The notes: generated by a model from the letters alone, not told the origin. 64,000 bases of DNA from Melioribacter sp. (GCA_026417975.1 JAOACD010000015.1:100868-164867), one strand, 5' to 3'. Counted from the stretch's first letter, positions 1 through 10,273 are shown. Numbers and translations: made by a program.

Positions 1-306
1 TTGACCTAAATATTCATCTGTAATATTTGTTTCCTGAAAGTCGTTATGAGAGTTATAGACCACAAGTGTAATTCTATTGTTAATTTCGTAATTAAAATCT
101 TGCTGTAGTTTAGCGAGTGCTTCTTCTGCAACAGCTGCTGTAAATTCAGCAATTTTTTCTCCACCTTTTGAAAAATATATATCAAAATGTTTTGTTTGTA
201 TGTAGAACCATTCGTATTTTTTATACTGAACTCTGTTCTGACCGAATTGTCCAAACAGAAAACAGGTGTAAACAAAATAAATAATTAAACAAATTCTTTT
301 TGTCAT
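1..306 (-). CDS. Secreted protein, peptidase-MA/TolB-like N-terminus, 3'-truncated by window edge
   Basis: This is the 5' part (102 codons) of a gene that runs off the left edge. It starts at ATG 306-304 behind a GAGGTAAAA Shine-Dalgarno. The first ~20 residues form a signal peptide (MTKRICLIIYFVYTCFLFGQ), followed by a stretch containing HFDIYFSKGGEKIAEFTA and a beta-strand like ITLVVYNSHNDFQ. That combination resembles the N-terminal peptidase-MA-like segment found ahead of TolB/WD40 propellers in large exported proteins of Bacteroidota and Ignavibacteria. This assignment is from memory of the family, and the rest of the protein is not visible. A longer-looking 89-codon frame over the same bases lacks these features and is a shadow. 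Confidence 0.6.
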   Translation of the reverse strand, partial: MTKRICLIIYFVYTCFLFGQFGQNRVQYKKYEWFYIQTKHFDIYFSKGGEKIAEFTAAVAEEALAKLQQDFNYEINNRITLVVYNSHNDFQETNITDEYLGQ

Positions 307-326
307 TTTTACCTCGTTAAATTAAT

Positions 327-2423
327 TTAACTAGTCAGAACGAAATCGAGTTCTCTTTTTTCTTCATCTACTCGAATTAATTTTACACTAATTTTATCGC
401 CTAAGCGAATTCTTCTGCCAGTTTTCCTACCAGTAATTGAATAATTCTTTTCATCGTAGATATAATAATCGTCTTCCATATCACGGTAGCGTATCAAACC
501 TTCTGCAAGAGTTTGACTTAGCTCAACAAATATTCCAAAGTTTGTTATTCCAGAAACAACTGCGTGAAACTCTTGTCCAACTTTATTTTTAAGATATTCA
601 ATTTGTTTAATTTTTACTGAAGTTCTTTCTGCTTCAACAGCATTTCTTTCTCTTTCAGATGCATGTTCGCAAATTTCTTCTAATTCTTCAATGTTATATT
701 TTTTCTCTGAGTTATTTTGTATGAAATTGTAAATTAAGTTATGGACAATTAGATCTGGGAAACGTCTAATAGGAGATGTAAAATGAGTATAATATTTAAA
801 TCCTAGTCCATAATGTCCAATGTTTTTTGTTGAATAAATAGCTTTTGCCATTGAACGAATTGCGATTTCGTTTATTACTGCTTCTTCTTCTGTTCCTTTT
901 ACACTATCAAGTAATTTTTGAAATTCTTTGGATTTATTCGCACTGTTAATATCAAAGGAGTAACCCAAGGAATTAACAAATCTAGCAAATTCTTTTATTT
1001 TTTCTGTTTCTGGCTTGTCGTGAACACGGTAAACAAAAGGATATATTTCTTTCCCTTTTTTTGGTTGAACATGTGTGGCAATTATTTGGTTTGCCATTAG
1101 CATTAATTCTTCTATTAAATTATGGCTTTCTCCAACTTTTTTAATGTTTATTTCCAAAGGTTTTCCATTTTTATCTAATTTAAAGACAACTTCTGGCGAA
1201 AAAAAGTTTATGCTTCCTTTTTTAATTCTTTTTTGTCTTAAAATTTTTGCAATATTATTAAGTAGAGAAATTTCCTCGTAAAATTCTCCTTTGCCATCAT
1301 CAATTATTTTTTGAACTTCTTCGTAAGTAAATCTTCTTTTGCTGTTAATAACAGATTTACAAATTTTATAGTTAACAATTCTTCCCAATGGAGTTAACTC
1401 AACAATAACTGAGAAAGTTAATCTATCTTTTCCTGGGACAAGTGAACAGACGATATTCGATAATTTTTCCGGTAACATAGGAATAACTTTTCCAACTAAA
1501 TAAACACTTGTCCCTCTTTTAAGAGCCTCTTTATATATATGAGAATTTTCTTTTACGTAATGACTAACATCTGCAATGTGAAGACCAAAGAGTAAATTGA
1601 CATTATCTAATTTTTCAACAGATACCGCATCATCAAAATCTTTTGCATCTTCAGGGTCGATAGTGAAAACTATTTTATCTCTTAAGTCAAGCCTCTTTTT
1701 AATTTCACTTTCAGGGATTTCTTCAGAAATTTTTTCAGCCTCTTTTAAAACAGATTTTGGGAATTTATATGATAAACCAAATTCGTGTGCTATTGATGCT
1801 ATTTCAGCGTCATAAGAACCAGCCTTGCCTAGTGTTTCAATTATTTTACCTTCAGGATTTAAACTGGGCGATTTCCATTCTATATCACTAATAATTACTT
1901 TGTCCCCCGGCTTTGCATTTGCAAGATTTTTTTGAGAGACATAGATATTGCGATGAATTTTTTTATCGTCTGGAACTACAAAGTAGAAAGAATTACTTTT
2001 TTGAAGTGTACCTGTAATTTCTTTTCTACTTCTTTCAACTATATTTACAATTGTTCCTTCTAAGTTTTTACCTTTTCTTTTTTCAAGTAGCTTGACTTCA
2101 ACAATATCTCCATCAAATGCGGTGTTTAAGTTTCTACCAGCAATAAAAACATCTTTAAGATTTTTATTATTTAGAACAACAAATCCAAAATTACCTTCGG
2201 ATAATACCTGAAGAACCCCTATTAATTTGTCGCTAGCATTTTGACTAATTCGGTATCGTTTACCCGATTTCTCAAGAAAACCTTCTTCCGTAAGTTGATG
2301 TAGGTAATACTTAAGTTCTGCATATTCATATTCATTGAATATGCCTAAACTTTCTGCTATTTCTTTTGCTTTTAATCTAAGAGCAGGATTGTTTTTAAAG
2401 AAAGCTTTAATTTTTTTCTTCAT
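327..2423 (-). CDS. rnr: Ribonuclease R (RNase II/RNB family 3'-5' exoribonuclease)
   Basis: This hydrolytic 3'-5' exoribonuclease degrades structured RNA and takes part in rRNA/tmRNA quality control in the cytoplasm. The 698 residues show the full RNase R order. An N-terminal winged-helix segment covers about 1-65, cold-shock/OB domains about 65-210, the RNB catalytic domain about 240-580 and a C-terminal S1 domain about 615-698. The catalytic acidic signature DPEDAKDFDDAVS lies at about 256-268, and TSPIRRFPDLIVH, typical of the RNB core, follows later. It is the most promoter-distal gene recognised in the minus-strand envelope block. Its ATG shares one base with the stop codon of the TamB-like gene, which suggests translational coupling. 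Confidence 0.96.
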   Translation of the reverse strand: MKKKIKAFFKNNPALRLKAKEIAESLGIFNEYEYAELKYYLHQLTEEGFLEKSGKRYRISQNASDKLIGVLQVLSEGNFGFVVLNNKNLKDVFIAGRNLNTAFDGDIVEVKLLEKRKGKNLEGTIVNIVERSRKEITGTLQKSNSFYFVVPDDKKIHRNIYVSQKNLANAKPGDKVIISDIEWKSPSLNPEGKIIETLGKAGSYDAEIASIAHEFGLSYKFPKSVLKEAEKISEEIPESEIKKRLDLRDKIVFTIDPEDAKDFDDAVSVEKLDNVNLLFGLHIADVSHYVKENSHIYKEALKRGTSVYLVGKVIPMLPEKLSNIVCSLVPGKDRLTFSVIVELTPLGRIVNYKICKSVINSKRRFTYEEVQKIIDDGKGEFYEEISLLNNIAKILRQKRIKKGSINFFSPEVVFKLDKNGKPLEINIKKVGESHNLIEELMLMANQIIATHVQPKKGKEIYPFVYRVHDKPETEKIKEFARFVNSLGYSFDINSANKSKEFQKLLDSVKGTEEEAVINEIAIRSMAKAIYSTKNIGHYGLGFKYYTHFTSPIRRFPDLIVHNLIYNFIQNNSEKKYNIEELEEICEHASERERNAVEAERTSVKIKQIEYLKNKVGQEFHAVVSGITNFGIFVELSQTLAEGLIRYRDMEDDYYIYDEKNYSITGRKTGRRIRLGDKISVKLIRVDEEKRELDFVLTS

Positions 2424-5400
2424 TAGAAAATAAACCTATATTTAAGTGCTAATTCATTTATTTTTTCGTCGAAACTATATTTTTGAACAACAGGGTCTTT
2501 TCTTTCTACTCTAATTAAAAAATTAGGGTTAAATGGATACTCAATTTTTATATTTGCTTTATTTATATTCTGAAATATTTCAGTTGTTCCACCAATGCTA
2601 TATCGAAGATTTTGAATTCTACCAGAAAAGCTAAATTTTGTATATTCTCCAATTCTACTTATTTGAATGTTATTAACTAAATCACCAACAGCTGAGTTCA
2701 CAAAGCTTGTAAGCATTGACCCTAAGAAAGAAGTTGCTGTACTTTGAACGTCGGTTATAAGACTTGCGGTTTCTGCTCTATCTTGGGCAGTTAAGTCGTC
2801 TTTAAATTTTCCAAGTAGTATAAAGGAGAATGCATCAGAGTAATCATATCGAGTATCTTTAATGTTATTCTGTATGTTTTTGCTGCCTACATAAACGCCA
2901 ATACTTTCTGGATTATTTGCTAAATTTTTCCCTAAATCTGAAAGAGGACCATTAATTTTTATTTTTATTGCAACTTCTTGTGGTGTAGGGTTATTTTCTC
3001 GTGGATTTATATAATCACTTGTGTAGGTTGCAATAATATCTAGGTAAGGATTGGTAATACTACTTTCAAATCTAATAATGCCTTCTGCATCAAATGTTTT
3101 AAAAAATTCTAACTTAGAGCCTTTAATCAATTGGAAATATCCTTGAGCTCTTGTTATTCCTTCTATGTGTTCATACTTAAGCTCACCTGTTGTTTCAACA
3201 AATAATTTTTGATTTGCAGCTTGTGATAATATAAAAGTCATCCTTGCAGTATTATCTACCTTTATTCCTATTTCATAATCGAACTTAGTTTCTTTTTCAA
3301 AATTTTCTTTTTGCTTCTGAAGATTTCTTTCGGCTGCTAATATTTTGTTAAATCTTAGTATTTCTTTATCTATTTTGGTCGAGTCAGTAACATATGTTAT
3401 TTGAAAGTTTGTGTTAGTTGTTTGATAATTTTCGCTATTAACAACGTAAGTTAAATCAACCTGTTTTAAGAGAATATTTCCTTTGAAATATAATCTGTTC
3501 TCTTTCCAAGTAATTTGCCATTCTGGATTTGTTTCAATGAAAAGGTCGCCATAAATTAATGGATTACTAGCTCGAGAAAGTTCACTTAATATTGCTAGAG
3601 AGCCATTCATATTTATTGTGATATCCTGAATTGAAAAACCATCGTAAAGTATTTCACCTTTACCAAATATCTTTCCAATGTATTTTGTTCCTCCATTGTT
3701 TGCTATAAATAAGCTATCAACGGATATAATATTTTTATCTAATTTTAGTTTTATTGCACAAGAATATGTAAGGTTGTTGTAAGTTAGTTTAAAGTTAGCA
3801 TTTTTTAGATTTACAAAACCTGTATATATTGGTTTTTCTAACGGGCCTGTAATAGAGATATCAGCTTTTAATATACCTTGCTGGTCAATTATATTTGGGA
3901 GTAAATTGCCAAGGGAATTTATATTAAAATCATTAGTTCTTACTTTTAAATCAATCTCTTCATTTTTAATTGTTCTGTTTTCAACAGATTCAAAACTTAA
4001 ATCTATTGGTATAGTCCCGTTTACTGTAAGCATTGCATTGCTATAAGTAGAATCTAGGAATTTAAATTCTGTTAAAACTTTTTTGTTTTCATAATAAAGC
4101 TTTCCTTCTAAGTTACCTAGTTTTCTTTTAGCATAAGAAATTTGATTCATATTAATATTTGCTGAGATGATTGGATTTTTGAATTCGCCATTAATATTTA
4201 CATCAATTATACAATCTGTTTTTAGGAAAGGGTTTATTGAACCCAACAGATAATTACTTAATATTTCACCAGAAAGATTATTTGCATTTAGTTTTAACTT
4301 TTGTTTCCCATTGGCTTCTATTAATCCACTTATAGTAATTGAAGAAGTATCGTGTAGAAGGGCAAAGTTTTCAATTTTGAAGTAATTGGGATTAAATAAA
4401 ATTTTTAAAGTATCGTTGTTACTCCATTTAATATTCTTATAATCAATAACTAAGTTGTTTAAAAGTAATTTTTGTTCGGCTGGTTCAATTAAAACAATTC
4501 CTTCGGCAGATGATTTAATTATGTTTTCAATTTCTGCAGAAGCGCTAAAAAATAATTTACTTTGATTAAATACAATATCAGCTTCAATGTTTTTTATATT
4601 CCCACTATTATAAAATCTTTTTCCTGTTATCGAAGCAGAACCGAATAGTTTGTTGAAGGATATAAAATTATTATTACGAGTAAAATTTATATTAGTTTCA
4701 AAATTAGATATATATATAGTTCCGCTTTTTTGCGTTAGCACAAGATAATCTAGATTTAATGAAGCATTAATTGTGAAAATAGAAGAAATATTTTTAATAG
4801 TACCTTTTCCTGAACCAGACATATCTAATTTTTCATTATGTAAAATAGAAGCTAATAAACTAAAATCTTTAAGCTTAAAATCAAACTTGAATTCTAAGTT
4901 CTTTTTAGCAATTTCTGGTAGAGAAATTTCTAATGTATCTGACTTTGATTCTTTTGAAATGATATTTAAAGGGTTTAACTGATTAATTTTATCTGAAATG
5001 ATTTTAGAAATAGTTTTTGATTCGTAACTCAATAGTTCAATAGCTTGACTTAGAGAGAAATCACCTTCTATATTAAAATCAATAAAGTCTGAGACAATAT
5101 TAATTATTCTATGTTTGTTATATTTTTTTAGTATTAAGTCTATGTTTGAATATTTTATATTGGTATTTCTAAGCTTTGATGAATCAATTCCAAATGAAAA
5201 TGTCCCAACAATTTTGTCTGGGTCTATGTGTTGACCTTCTGCACTAAAGTAGAAATTTAAATTGCTTTTATCTTTATCGTTTTTTGTAAACTCAGAAAGG
5301 TCAAGGTGCTTTAAACTACCTACAATGCTATAAAGAGGAAGGGTATCATTTTCAAAAATTATATCTCCTACAAAAACTGCTTCGGTTGATTTGGAATAGC

Positions 5401-6901
5401 CTTCGATATCAATATGAACATTTTTATCAGCTCCATTTGCAGAAACAGAAAATTTATCTATTGGGATTTCATTAACTAAGGAGTTTTCAGATGTAAACTT
5501 AAATTCACTCTTAAATTCTGATGGTCTAAATCCAGTTCCAACTAAATACCCTTCTGAATTAAGTCTTGTTTTAAACCCTATTAGAGGCTCTAAGTTAAGA
5601 TTGCCAGTTTTAAATTTGATTGAATAAGAAGCAGGCTTCGATTTTAAATTAAGCGTGCAATCAAAAGATAATTTGCCATCATCGATATTTCCATTAAATT
5701 TTGTTTTAAAGTTAGCCGGTTCACCCTTGAATTCTACGTTGACTGAAGAAACAGATAATTTAGCAAATTTGGGTAGTTTCAGTTCCGGTAATAGGGAAAT
5801 AACATCCTTATAGTTTATATCTGTATTAATAATTTTTGCATCTATAAAAAGTTTTTCTGGTTTGTTGAGGTTTAGTAGTCTTCCAGTGATTTCGAAATGT
5901 GAATTTTTGTAATCCAAAGAAAGCTTTTGGATTTTAAAATCTCCAAATTTTCCTTTAGCATTTAATTTTAAAGAAGGATTTCCTTTTAAGAACTCAGTAC
6001 CTTTAATAAACGAAGATAAATCTGAAAAGCTAAAAGATTTGACATACAGGTCAAGTGATACAGGGCAATTTTTAAATCTATCAAGTTGTATGTTATTAAA
6101 GAGATTAAGACTATCGAGTTTGATGTTTAGACTAATATTACTGCTATCTGTTTTAAAATTAAAATTAGAAATACTAACGAAATTATCTGTTATTGCAAAG
6201 TTTCCTGAAATGTTGTTAACCTTGAAACTTGTTAAGTTTGGTCTAAAAGAAAGTTCATTTAGAAGTAGTAAGTAATCCGAATTAGATATATCTACGAATG
6301 CTTGTGCTGAAAGATTCAAATTATAAATTTGTAAATCATCAAAGTTAATTGTGGGGTAAGATTTTTTTGATTTAACATTATTAAAAGATTGTTTTACAAA
6401 ATTGATGTTATTAAACTTTATGTTATTAACTTGGATAAAAAATGGGAATTTAGATTTAATAGTATCTTTTGGTTTAGGTTTTAGTAGTTTTTCAAAATTC
6501 CAACTTCCGTCTTTAATTTGAAAAAAGTTAATATTTGCGTTTTCTATGAGAATTTTTCTTATGTAAATTCTTTTAAGAAAGAGCTGAAGTGGACTTGTTT
6601 TTATTTCAATTTTATTAGCTGAAAAGAGAGTATCGTTATCGATGGTAATTGAAGTGTTACGTAAAAAGAGGGAAGTTAATATTGTTCCGTCAATCTTTTT
6701 GATATCTAATTTACCGTTAATTTCATTGTTTACTAGTTCAATAATTTTTTTACGAAAGATTTCTCGAAAAGTTCTTGTTTGAGAAAACCCAATAAATACA
6801 ACAATCAGAAAAATTATAATTAAAAAAAATGCAATGAATGTATTAATAATTTTTCTGAATAAAGAGCGTTTTGCTTTTGATTTTGTTAATTCTTCTGCCA
6901 T
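2423..6901 (-). CDS. TamB-like translocation and assembly module protein (DUF490)
   Basis: A very large (1492 residue) inner-membrane-anchored, periplasm-spanning protein of the AsmA/TamB superfamily. Such proteins are thought to carry lipids or outer-membrane proteins between the two membranes. One N-terminal membrane segment is visible (about residues 17-40, FIAFFLIIIFLIVVFIGFSQ). It is followed by more than 1300 residues of repetitive beta-strand sequence with many short alternating patterns, as in the TamB beta-taco. The C-terminal ~300 residues carry the conserved DUF490-type end (for example LGKFKDDLTAQDRAE and RIGEYTKFSFSGRIQNLRYS). Only 3 bases separate it from the heptose adenylyltransferase upstream, and it lies in the same block as bamA. 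A TamA partner is not seen; in Bacteroidota BamA or a TamL may serve. Family call is firm, function inferred. Confidence 0.85.
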   Translation of the reverse strand: MAEELTKSKAKRSLFRKIINTFIAFFLIIIFLIVVFIGFSQTRTFREIFRKKIIELVNNEINGKLDIKKIDGTILTSLFLRNTSITIDNDTLFSANKIEIKTSPLQLFLKRIYIRKILIENANINFFQIKDGSWNFEKLLKPKPKDTIKSKFPFFIQVNNIKFNNINFVKQSFNNVKSKKSYPTINFDDLQIYNLNLSAQAFVDISNSDYLLLLNELSFRPNLTSFKVNNISGNFAITDNFVSISNFNFKTDSSNISLNIKLDSLNLFNNIQLDRFKNCPVSLDLYVKSFSFSDLSSFIKGTEFLKGNPSLKLNAKGKFGDFKIQKLSLDYKNSHFEITGRLLNLNKPEKLFIDAKIINTDINYKDVISLLPELKLPKFAKLSVSSVNVEFKGEPANFKTKFNGNIDDGKLSFDCTLNLKSKPASYSIKFKTGNLNLEPLIGFKTRLNSEGYLVGTGFRPSEFKSEFKFTSENSLVNEIPIDKFSVSANGADKNVHIDIEGYSKSTEAVFVGDIIFENDTLPLYSIVGSLKHLDLSEFTKNDKDKSNLNFYFSAEGQHIDPDKIVGTFSFGIDSSKLRNTNIKYSNIDLILKKYNKHRIINIVSDFIDFNIEGDFSLSQAIELLSYESKTISKIISDKINQLNPLNIISKESKSDTLEISLPEIAKKNLEFKFDFKLKDFSLLASILHNEKLDMSGSGKGTIKNISSIFTINASLNLDYLVLTQKSGTIYISNFETNINFTRNNNFISFNKLFGSASITGKRFYNSGNIKNIEADIVFNQSKLFFSASAEIENIIKSSAEGIVLIEPAEQKLLLNNLVIDYKNIKWSNNDTLKILFNPNYFKIENFALLHDTSSITISGLIEANGKQKLKLNANNLSGEILSNYLLGSINPFLKTDCIIDVNINGEFKNPIISANINMNQISYAKRKLGNLEGKLYYENKKVLTEFKFLDSTYSNAMLTVNGTIPIDLSFESVENRTIKNEEIDLKVRTNDFNINSLGNLLPNIIDQQGILKADISITGPLEKPIYTGFVNLKNANFKLTYNNLTYSCAIKLKLDKNIISVDSLFIANNGGTKYIGKIFGKGEILYDGFSIQDITINMNGSLAILSELSRASNPLIYGDLFIETNPEWQITWKENRLYFKGNILLKQVDLTYVVNSENYQTTNTNFQITYVTDSTKIDKEILRFNKILAAERNLQKQKENFEKETKFDYEIGIKVDNTARMTFILSQAANQKLFVETTGELKYEHIEGITRAQGYFQLIKGSKLEFFKTFDAEGIIRFESSITNPYLDIIATYTSDYINPRENNPTPQEVAIKIKINGPLSDLGKNLANNPESIGVYVGSKNIQNNIKDTRYDYSDAFSFILLGKFKDDLTAQDRAETASLITDVQSTATSFLGSMLTSFVNSAVGDLVNNIQISRIGEYTKFSFSGRIQNLRYSIGGTTEIFQNINKANIKIEYPFNPNFLIRVERKDPVVQKYSFDEKINELALKYRFIF

Positions 6902-6904
6902 TTG

Positions 6905-7381
6905 TTATTTGAACTTTTCGAGTATAGTATTAATTATGTTTGTTGTTGATTGAAAATTAACAAATTCAATTGTTTCTACTTTTCCGCCAGAAGCTTCTAC
7001 AATATCAGAACCTACAATTTTTTCTTTTGGCCAATCAGCTCCTTTAACAAGCACATCGGGAATAAGTTTTTTTATTATTTCATAAGGAGTTTCTTCTTCG
7101 AATATTGTGACAAAATCAACAGCTTTTAGATTTGAAATTATAAAAGCTCTTTCGTTTTGAGGAACTATTGGTCTTTTGTCCCCTTTAATTTTTTTTACTG
7201 AAGCGTCTGAATTTATAGCAACTATTAAAACATCACCTAGTGCTTTTGCTTTGTTAAGGTAATCAACATGCCCTGCGTGAAGAATATCAAAACACCCATT
7301 AGTGAATACAACTATTTTATTTTGATTTTTAAGTTGATTTCTAATTTGAATTAGTTCTTCAATTGGTTTAATTCTTTCCAT
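6905..7381 (-). CDS. rfaE2: D-glycero-beta-D-manno-heptose 1-phosphate adenylyltransferase (HldE C-terminal-type)
   Basis: This enzyme transfers AMP from ATP to heptose 1-phosphate, giving ADP-heptose for the lipopolysaccharide inner core. The protein is a 158-residue stand-alone nucleotidyltransferase. The cytidylyltransferase motif is clear: VFTNGCFDILHAGHVDYL (about 25-42) contains the HxGH signature, and VKKIKGDKRPIVPQNERA follows. In Escherichia coli this activity is fused to the kinase as HldE. Here the kinase is encoded by the next gene upstream, and the two genes share one base (TAATG-type junction). Expression is therefore very likely coupled and stoichiometric. Confidence 0.93.
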   Translation of the reverse strand: MERIKPIEELIQIRNQLKNQNKIVVFTNGCFDILHAGHVDYLNKAKALGDVLIVAINSDASVKKIKGDKRPIVPQNERAFIISNLKAVDFVTIFEEETPYEIIKKLIPDVLVKGADWPKEKIVGSDIVEASGGKVETIEFVNFQSTTNIINTILEKFK

Positions 7382-8376
7382 TATTTAATTTCTTCTATTA
7401 CTTCATTAAATAGTTTATCGATAGAGATAGGGACAATACCAACTTCTTCACAAACAAGTCCCCCTGCAAAATTAGCTAGGTAAGCAGCATCATAAATATT
7501 GGCTCCAGCTGCAAGTGCAATTGTAATTGTTGAAATAACCGTATCACCAGCACCAGAAACGTCTGCTACTTTTCTTGCTTTAGTAGGAATTTTTCTTTCT
7601 ACTTTTCCATTTTCAAATAATGCAACTCCTTGTTCTCCTAGAGTTAATAAAACGTATTTAGCTTTCAATTTTTCCATTAAGATATTTCCAGCCTTTGTAA
7701 TATCTTCTTCACTTTTTATTTTAATACCAAGAACATCTTCGGTTTCTTTTCTATTTGGTTTAAAAACAGTTACATTTTTATATGTAAAAAAGTTATTGAA
7801 TTTTGGGTCAACTGTAATAATTTTTTTTGCTTCGTTTGCAATGGAAATAATTTCTTCAATTAATTTGCTTGTAAGTACTCCTTTGTTATAATCTTCAAGT
7901 ATAATGGCATCGATATTTTTAAGGTTTCTTTTAAGTATGTCTATAATCTTTTTTTCAATTTTAGAATTGATTGGGTTAGTAGATTCTTTATCAATTCTTA
8001 CAACATGTTGATTATGAGCAATTACCCTTGTTTTAGTAGTTGTAGGTCTGCTTTTATCAATTATTATGTAAGAATCATCTATATTTGCTTTTTTCATTAA
8101 TGAAAGCAATATTTTCCCGTCGTTGTCATTTCCAATAACTCCAATAGGTAAAGGGATTCCACCAAGAGTTAAAATATTATGAGCTACATTCATTGCACCA
8201 CCAAATCGAGCAAATTCATTTTCAACTGCTACAACAGGAACAGGAGCTTCTGGAGAAATTCTACTAACTTCTCCCCAATAATAACAATCGAGCATCATAT
8301 CGCCAATAACTGCAATTTTTTTATTATAAAATTTTTTCTTTAGTGCATTTAATTTTTTGAGAGTAGTGTTCAACAT
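7381..8376 (-). CDS. rfaE1: D-glycero-beta-D-manno-heptose-7-phosphate kinase (HldE N-terminal-type, PfkB family)
   Basis: Phosphorylates heptose 7-phosphate at O-1 in ADP-heptose synthesis for LPS. The PfkB fold is clear. The N-terminal motif IAVIGDMMLDCYYWGEVSRI is typical of RfaE kinases, PEAPVPVV follows, and the C-terminal ATP/anion-hole motif is DVSGAGDTVIS. An open frame extends seven codons further (to 8397), but the ATG at 8376 has GGAG 8 bases upstream and avoids overlap with the preceding gene, so I chose it (331 residues). It pairs with the adenylyltransferase gene that directly follows. Confidence 0.93.
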   Translation of the reverse strand: MLNTTLKKLNALKKKFYNKKIAVIGDMMLDCYYWGEVSRISPEAPVPVVAVENEFARFGGAMNVAHNILTLGGIPLPIGVIGNDNDGKILLSLMKKANIDDSYIIIDKSRPTTTKTRVIAHNQHVVRIDKESTNPINSKIEKKIIDILKRNLKNIDAIILEDYNKGVLTSKLIEEIISIANEAKKIITVDPKFNNFFTYKNVTVFKPNRKETEDVLGIKIKSEEDITKAGNILMEKLKAKYVLLTLGEQGVALFENGKVERKIPTKARKVADVSGAGDTVISTITIALAAGANIYDAAYLANFAGGLVCEEVGIVPISIDKLFNEVIEEIK

Positions 8377-8380
8377 TTTT

Positions 8381-9439
8381 TTATCTCCATTGTGCAAGTT
8401 TATTAAAAAAATTTATTTTTATTAGTCCATTTTCTGTTCCAAGCCACACGTAAGAACCATCAAAAAAGATTTTATTGACAGTTTTAGGGATACGTTCGTC
8501 ATTTATGGGAATTACTTTGTTATTTAATCTATTAATTAAAACCATTCCTCTTCCATACATTTCTTTTGTTTCTTTGCCAAATTGATATAGTGAAGCCCAT
8601 ATGTAGTTGCCTGTTCTTTCTAAATCATAAATTCCGTTTCCTGGTAATCCTTTTGAGTTATCAAATCTTACCCAGTCATTTCGGCGGTTATATTTATATA
8701 AACCACCAATATTGAACTCTGGACGCTCCTTGGTAATAAATTCATCTAGTCCAATCCAGATAAAATTTCTTTCTAATAAAATTGATGATACTGATACTTG
8801 TTCTCCCTCGCCATTAAAATAGTTATATCTGTTGTCAAAAAATGTTATTGCTCCAGGTTCATTTAAATCTTTCGACTTATCGTATTTATGTAATCCTGCT
8901 TCTGTTCCAAACCATACAATACTATCTCCATCGATTTGAATAGTCTTAATTGTATTTGTTTTTTCATTATTGTTGATAGTTAAGTTATAGTCGATGAATC
9001 TTTTACTTTTTAAATCGTATTTTGTTAAATATTGAAATCTCCCTATCCAAACTACTTTTTCATATTTGTCGTAGGCAATTGAACGAATCCAGTTTGCAAG
9101 CTGACCTCCTAAAGCAAATTTTCTTTTTGTCCAGCTATTTCTTTTTTTGTCATAAATAAATAGACCGTCTATCGAACCTACCCATACAAAGTCTTCGTTT
9201 GCAGTAATGCAGTAAAAAAAATCATGTTGTAAATTCCCTTTTGATGTAGAAAATTGTTCCCATTTGTCTTGTGATGGAATATATTTAAAAACCCCTGAAC
9301 CATTTGTAGCGATCCATATATTTTTCCCGTCATTACAAATGTCTGTAACTGAAGTACCTTTTAAATAATATTCGAATTCATCGATTTGTGAAAAAACAAA
9401 TGAATTAGCAATAAAAAACAAGAGAAGTAATTTTTTCAT
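8381..9439 (-). CDS. Secreted beta-propeller protein (two-component-regulator-propeller type)
   Basis: A 352-residue protein with a clear signal peptide (MKKLLLLFFIANSFVFSQ). The rest consists of propeller-like blades with recurrent IWIATNGSG, VWVGSIDGLFIYD, VWIGRF, VWFGTEAGLHKYD, IWIGLDE and VWLGTENGLIKI strings, the pattern of Reg_prop repeats seen in sensor kinases of Bacteroidota. Here the propeller stands alone: no membrane anchor, kinase or sorting domain is present, so it is probably periplasmic or surface-exposed. It ends 4 bases before the heptose kinase start, which places it in the LPS block, but nothing in the sequence shows its ligand. No strong Shine-Dalgarno precedes the ATG. 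Confidence 0.75.
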   Translation of the reverse strand: MKKLLLLFFIANSFVFSQIDEFEYYLKGTSVTDICNDGKNIWIATNGSGVFKYIPSQDKWEQFSTSKGNLQHDFFYCITANEDFVWVGSIDGLFIYDKKRNSWTKRKFALGGQLANWIRSIAYDKYEKVVWIGRFQYLTKYDLKSKRFIDYNLTINNNEKTNTIKTIQIDGDSIVWFGTEAGLHKYDKSKDLNEPGAITFFDNRYNYFNGEGEQVSVSSILLERNFIWIGLDEFITKERPEFNIGGLYKYNRRNDWVRFDNSKGLPGNGIYDLERTGNYIWASLYQFGKETKEMYGRGMVLINRLNNKVIPINDERIPKTVNKIFFDGSYVWLGTENGLIKINFFNKLAQWR

Positions 9440-9523
9440 ATTTAAAATCTGAAATAATTATGAATTACAAATAGAAAAATAACATTAAGATTCTTTTGAT
9501 GGAAATGAAAATAGGTAATTATA

Positions 9524-10273
9524 TTAGAATGCTAAATTAAAATTTGCGTGTTCAAATTTTATATCCAATGATTTTTTAAAACCTTCTATTAAGCAGTAAG
9601 AAAGCTCTAAATAGTCAACTTGTTTTCCAATTATTGTTTCTATTTCAATTGTTTTTTCTGTTATTTCTTTTTTAAGTAATAATTTATTTTGCTCATCCAA
9701 ATTTATGTAATCGATTAATTTTTGGTGGAATTTACCGCAAAGTATCGAACCATGTTGTAAAATTGAAGAATTTAGTTTTCTCTGAGCACTACCGATAAGT
9801 TTTTTTCCATGAAATTTTACTTCGTTTTTTGCTGTACTTGCAAAGCATAAAATACCACTTGGTTTATTAAGAATATTTTGAAACTGTGGCTGCAAATTTT
9901 CTAACTCGAGATTTGCAAGTAAAGGGTGGTAAATTTTTAGACCTTCAATTAATGCGATGGAAATTTTTTGGTAAACTTCTTTAGCACTTTGAATTTTAGA
10001 ATAGGGGATAATTACCGAATAAGTAATTTCTTCAGCATGGAGTATAGCTCTGCCTCCAGTAGGTCTTTTAACTACGTCAATTCCATCATGTTTAGCTTTT
10101 TGGAGATTAATATCTTCGAACTTTTGATGAGCGCCAATAGAAATACAATATGGTTCCCATTTATAGAGTCTAAGGTAAGCAGTATTATTAGAACATATTT
10201 GAGCTAATCTAAGGTCTAAATCCATGTTAAACTTGCCTGAAGAAGCTCCAGTATCGATAAAGAACCATTTCAT
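9524..10273 (-). CDS. Lipoate-protein ligase A family protein (BPL/LplA fold)
   Basis: A 249-residue member of the biotin/lipoate ligase fold that attaches or transfers lipoyl/octanoyl groups onto the lipoyl domains of 2-oxoacid dehydrogenases and GcvH. Diagnostic motifs are the lipoate-binding RPTGGRAILH with EITYSVIIP (about 67-88), and GKKLIGSAQRK (about 156-166), which carries the expected catalytic lysine region. The C-terminal accessory domain of E. coli LplA is absent, so it may be the LipM/octanoyltransferase-like or short LplA subtype. Its ATG overlaps the lpxA stop by a few bases (ATGA), so it is translated from the lipid A operon message despite its unrelated pathway. Confidence 0.85.
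   Translation of the reverse strand: MKWFFIDTGASSGKFNMDLDLRLAQICSNNTAYLRLYKWEPYCISIGAHQKFEDINLQKAKHDGIDVVKRPTGGRAILHAEEITYSVIIPYSKIQSAKEVYQKISIALIEGLKIYHPLLANLELENLQPQFQNILNKPSGILCFASTAKNEVKFHGKKLIGSAQRKLNSSILQHGSILCGKFHQKLIDYINLDEQNKLLLKKEITEKTIEIETIIGKQVDYLELSYCLIEGFKKSLDIKFEHANFNLAF

Noticed and set aside
6..275. 89-codon minus-strand frame at the left edge
   Set aside because: It is a shadow of the truncated secreted-protein gene (1-306), which has a ribosome site, a signal peptide and sensible sequence in another frame.
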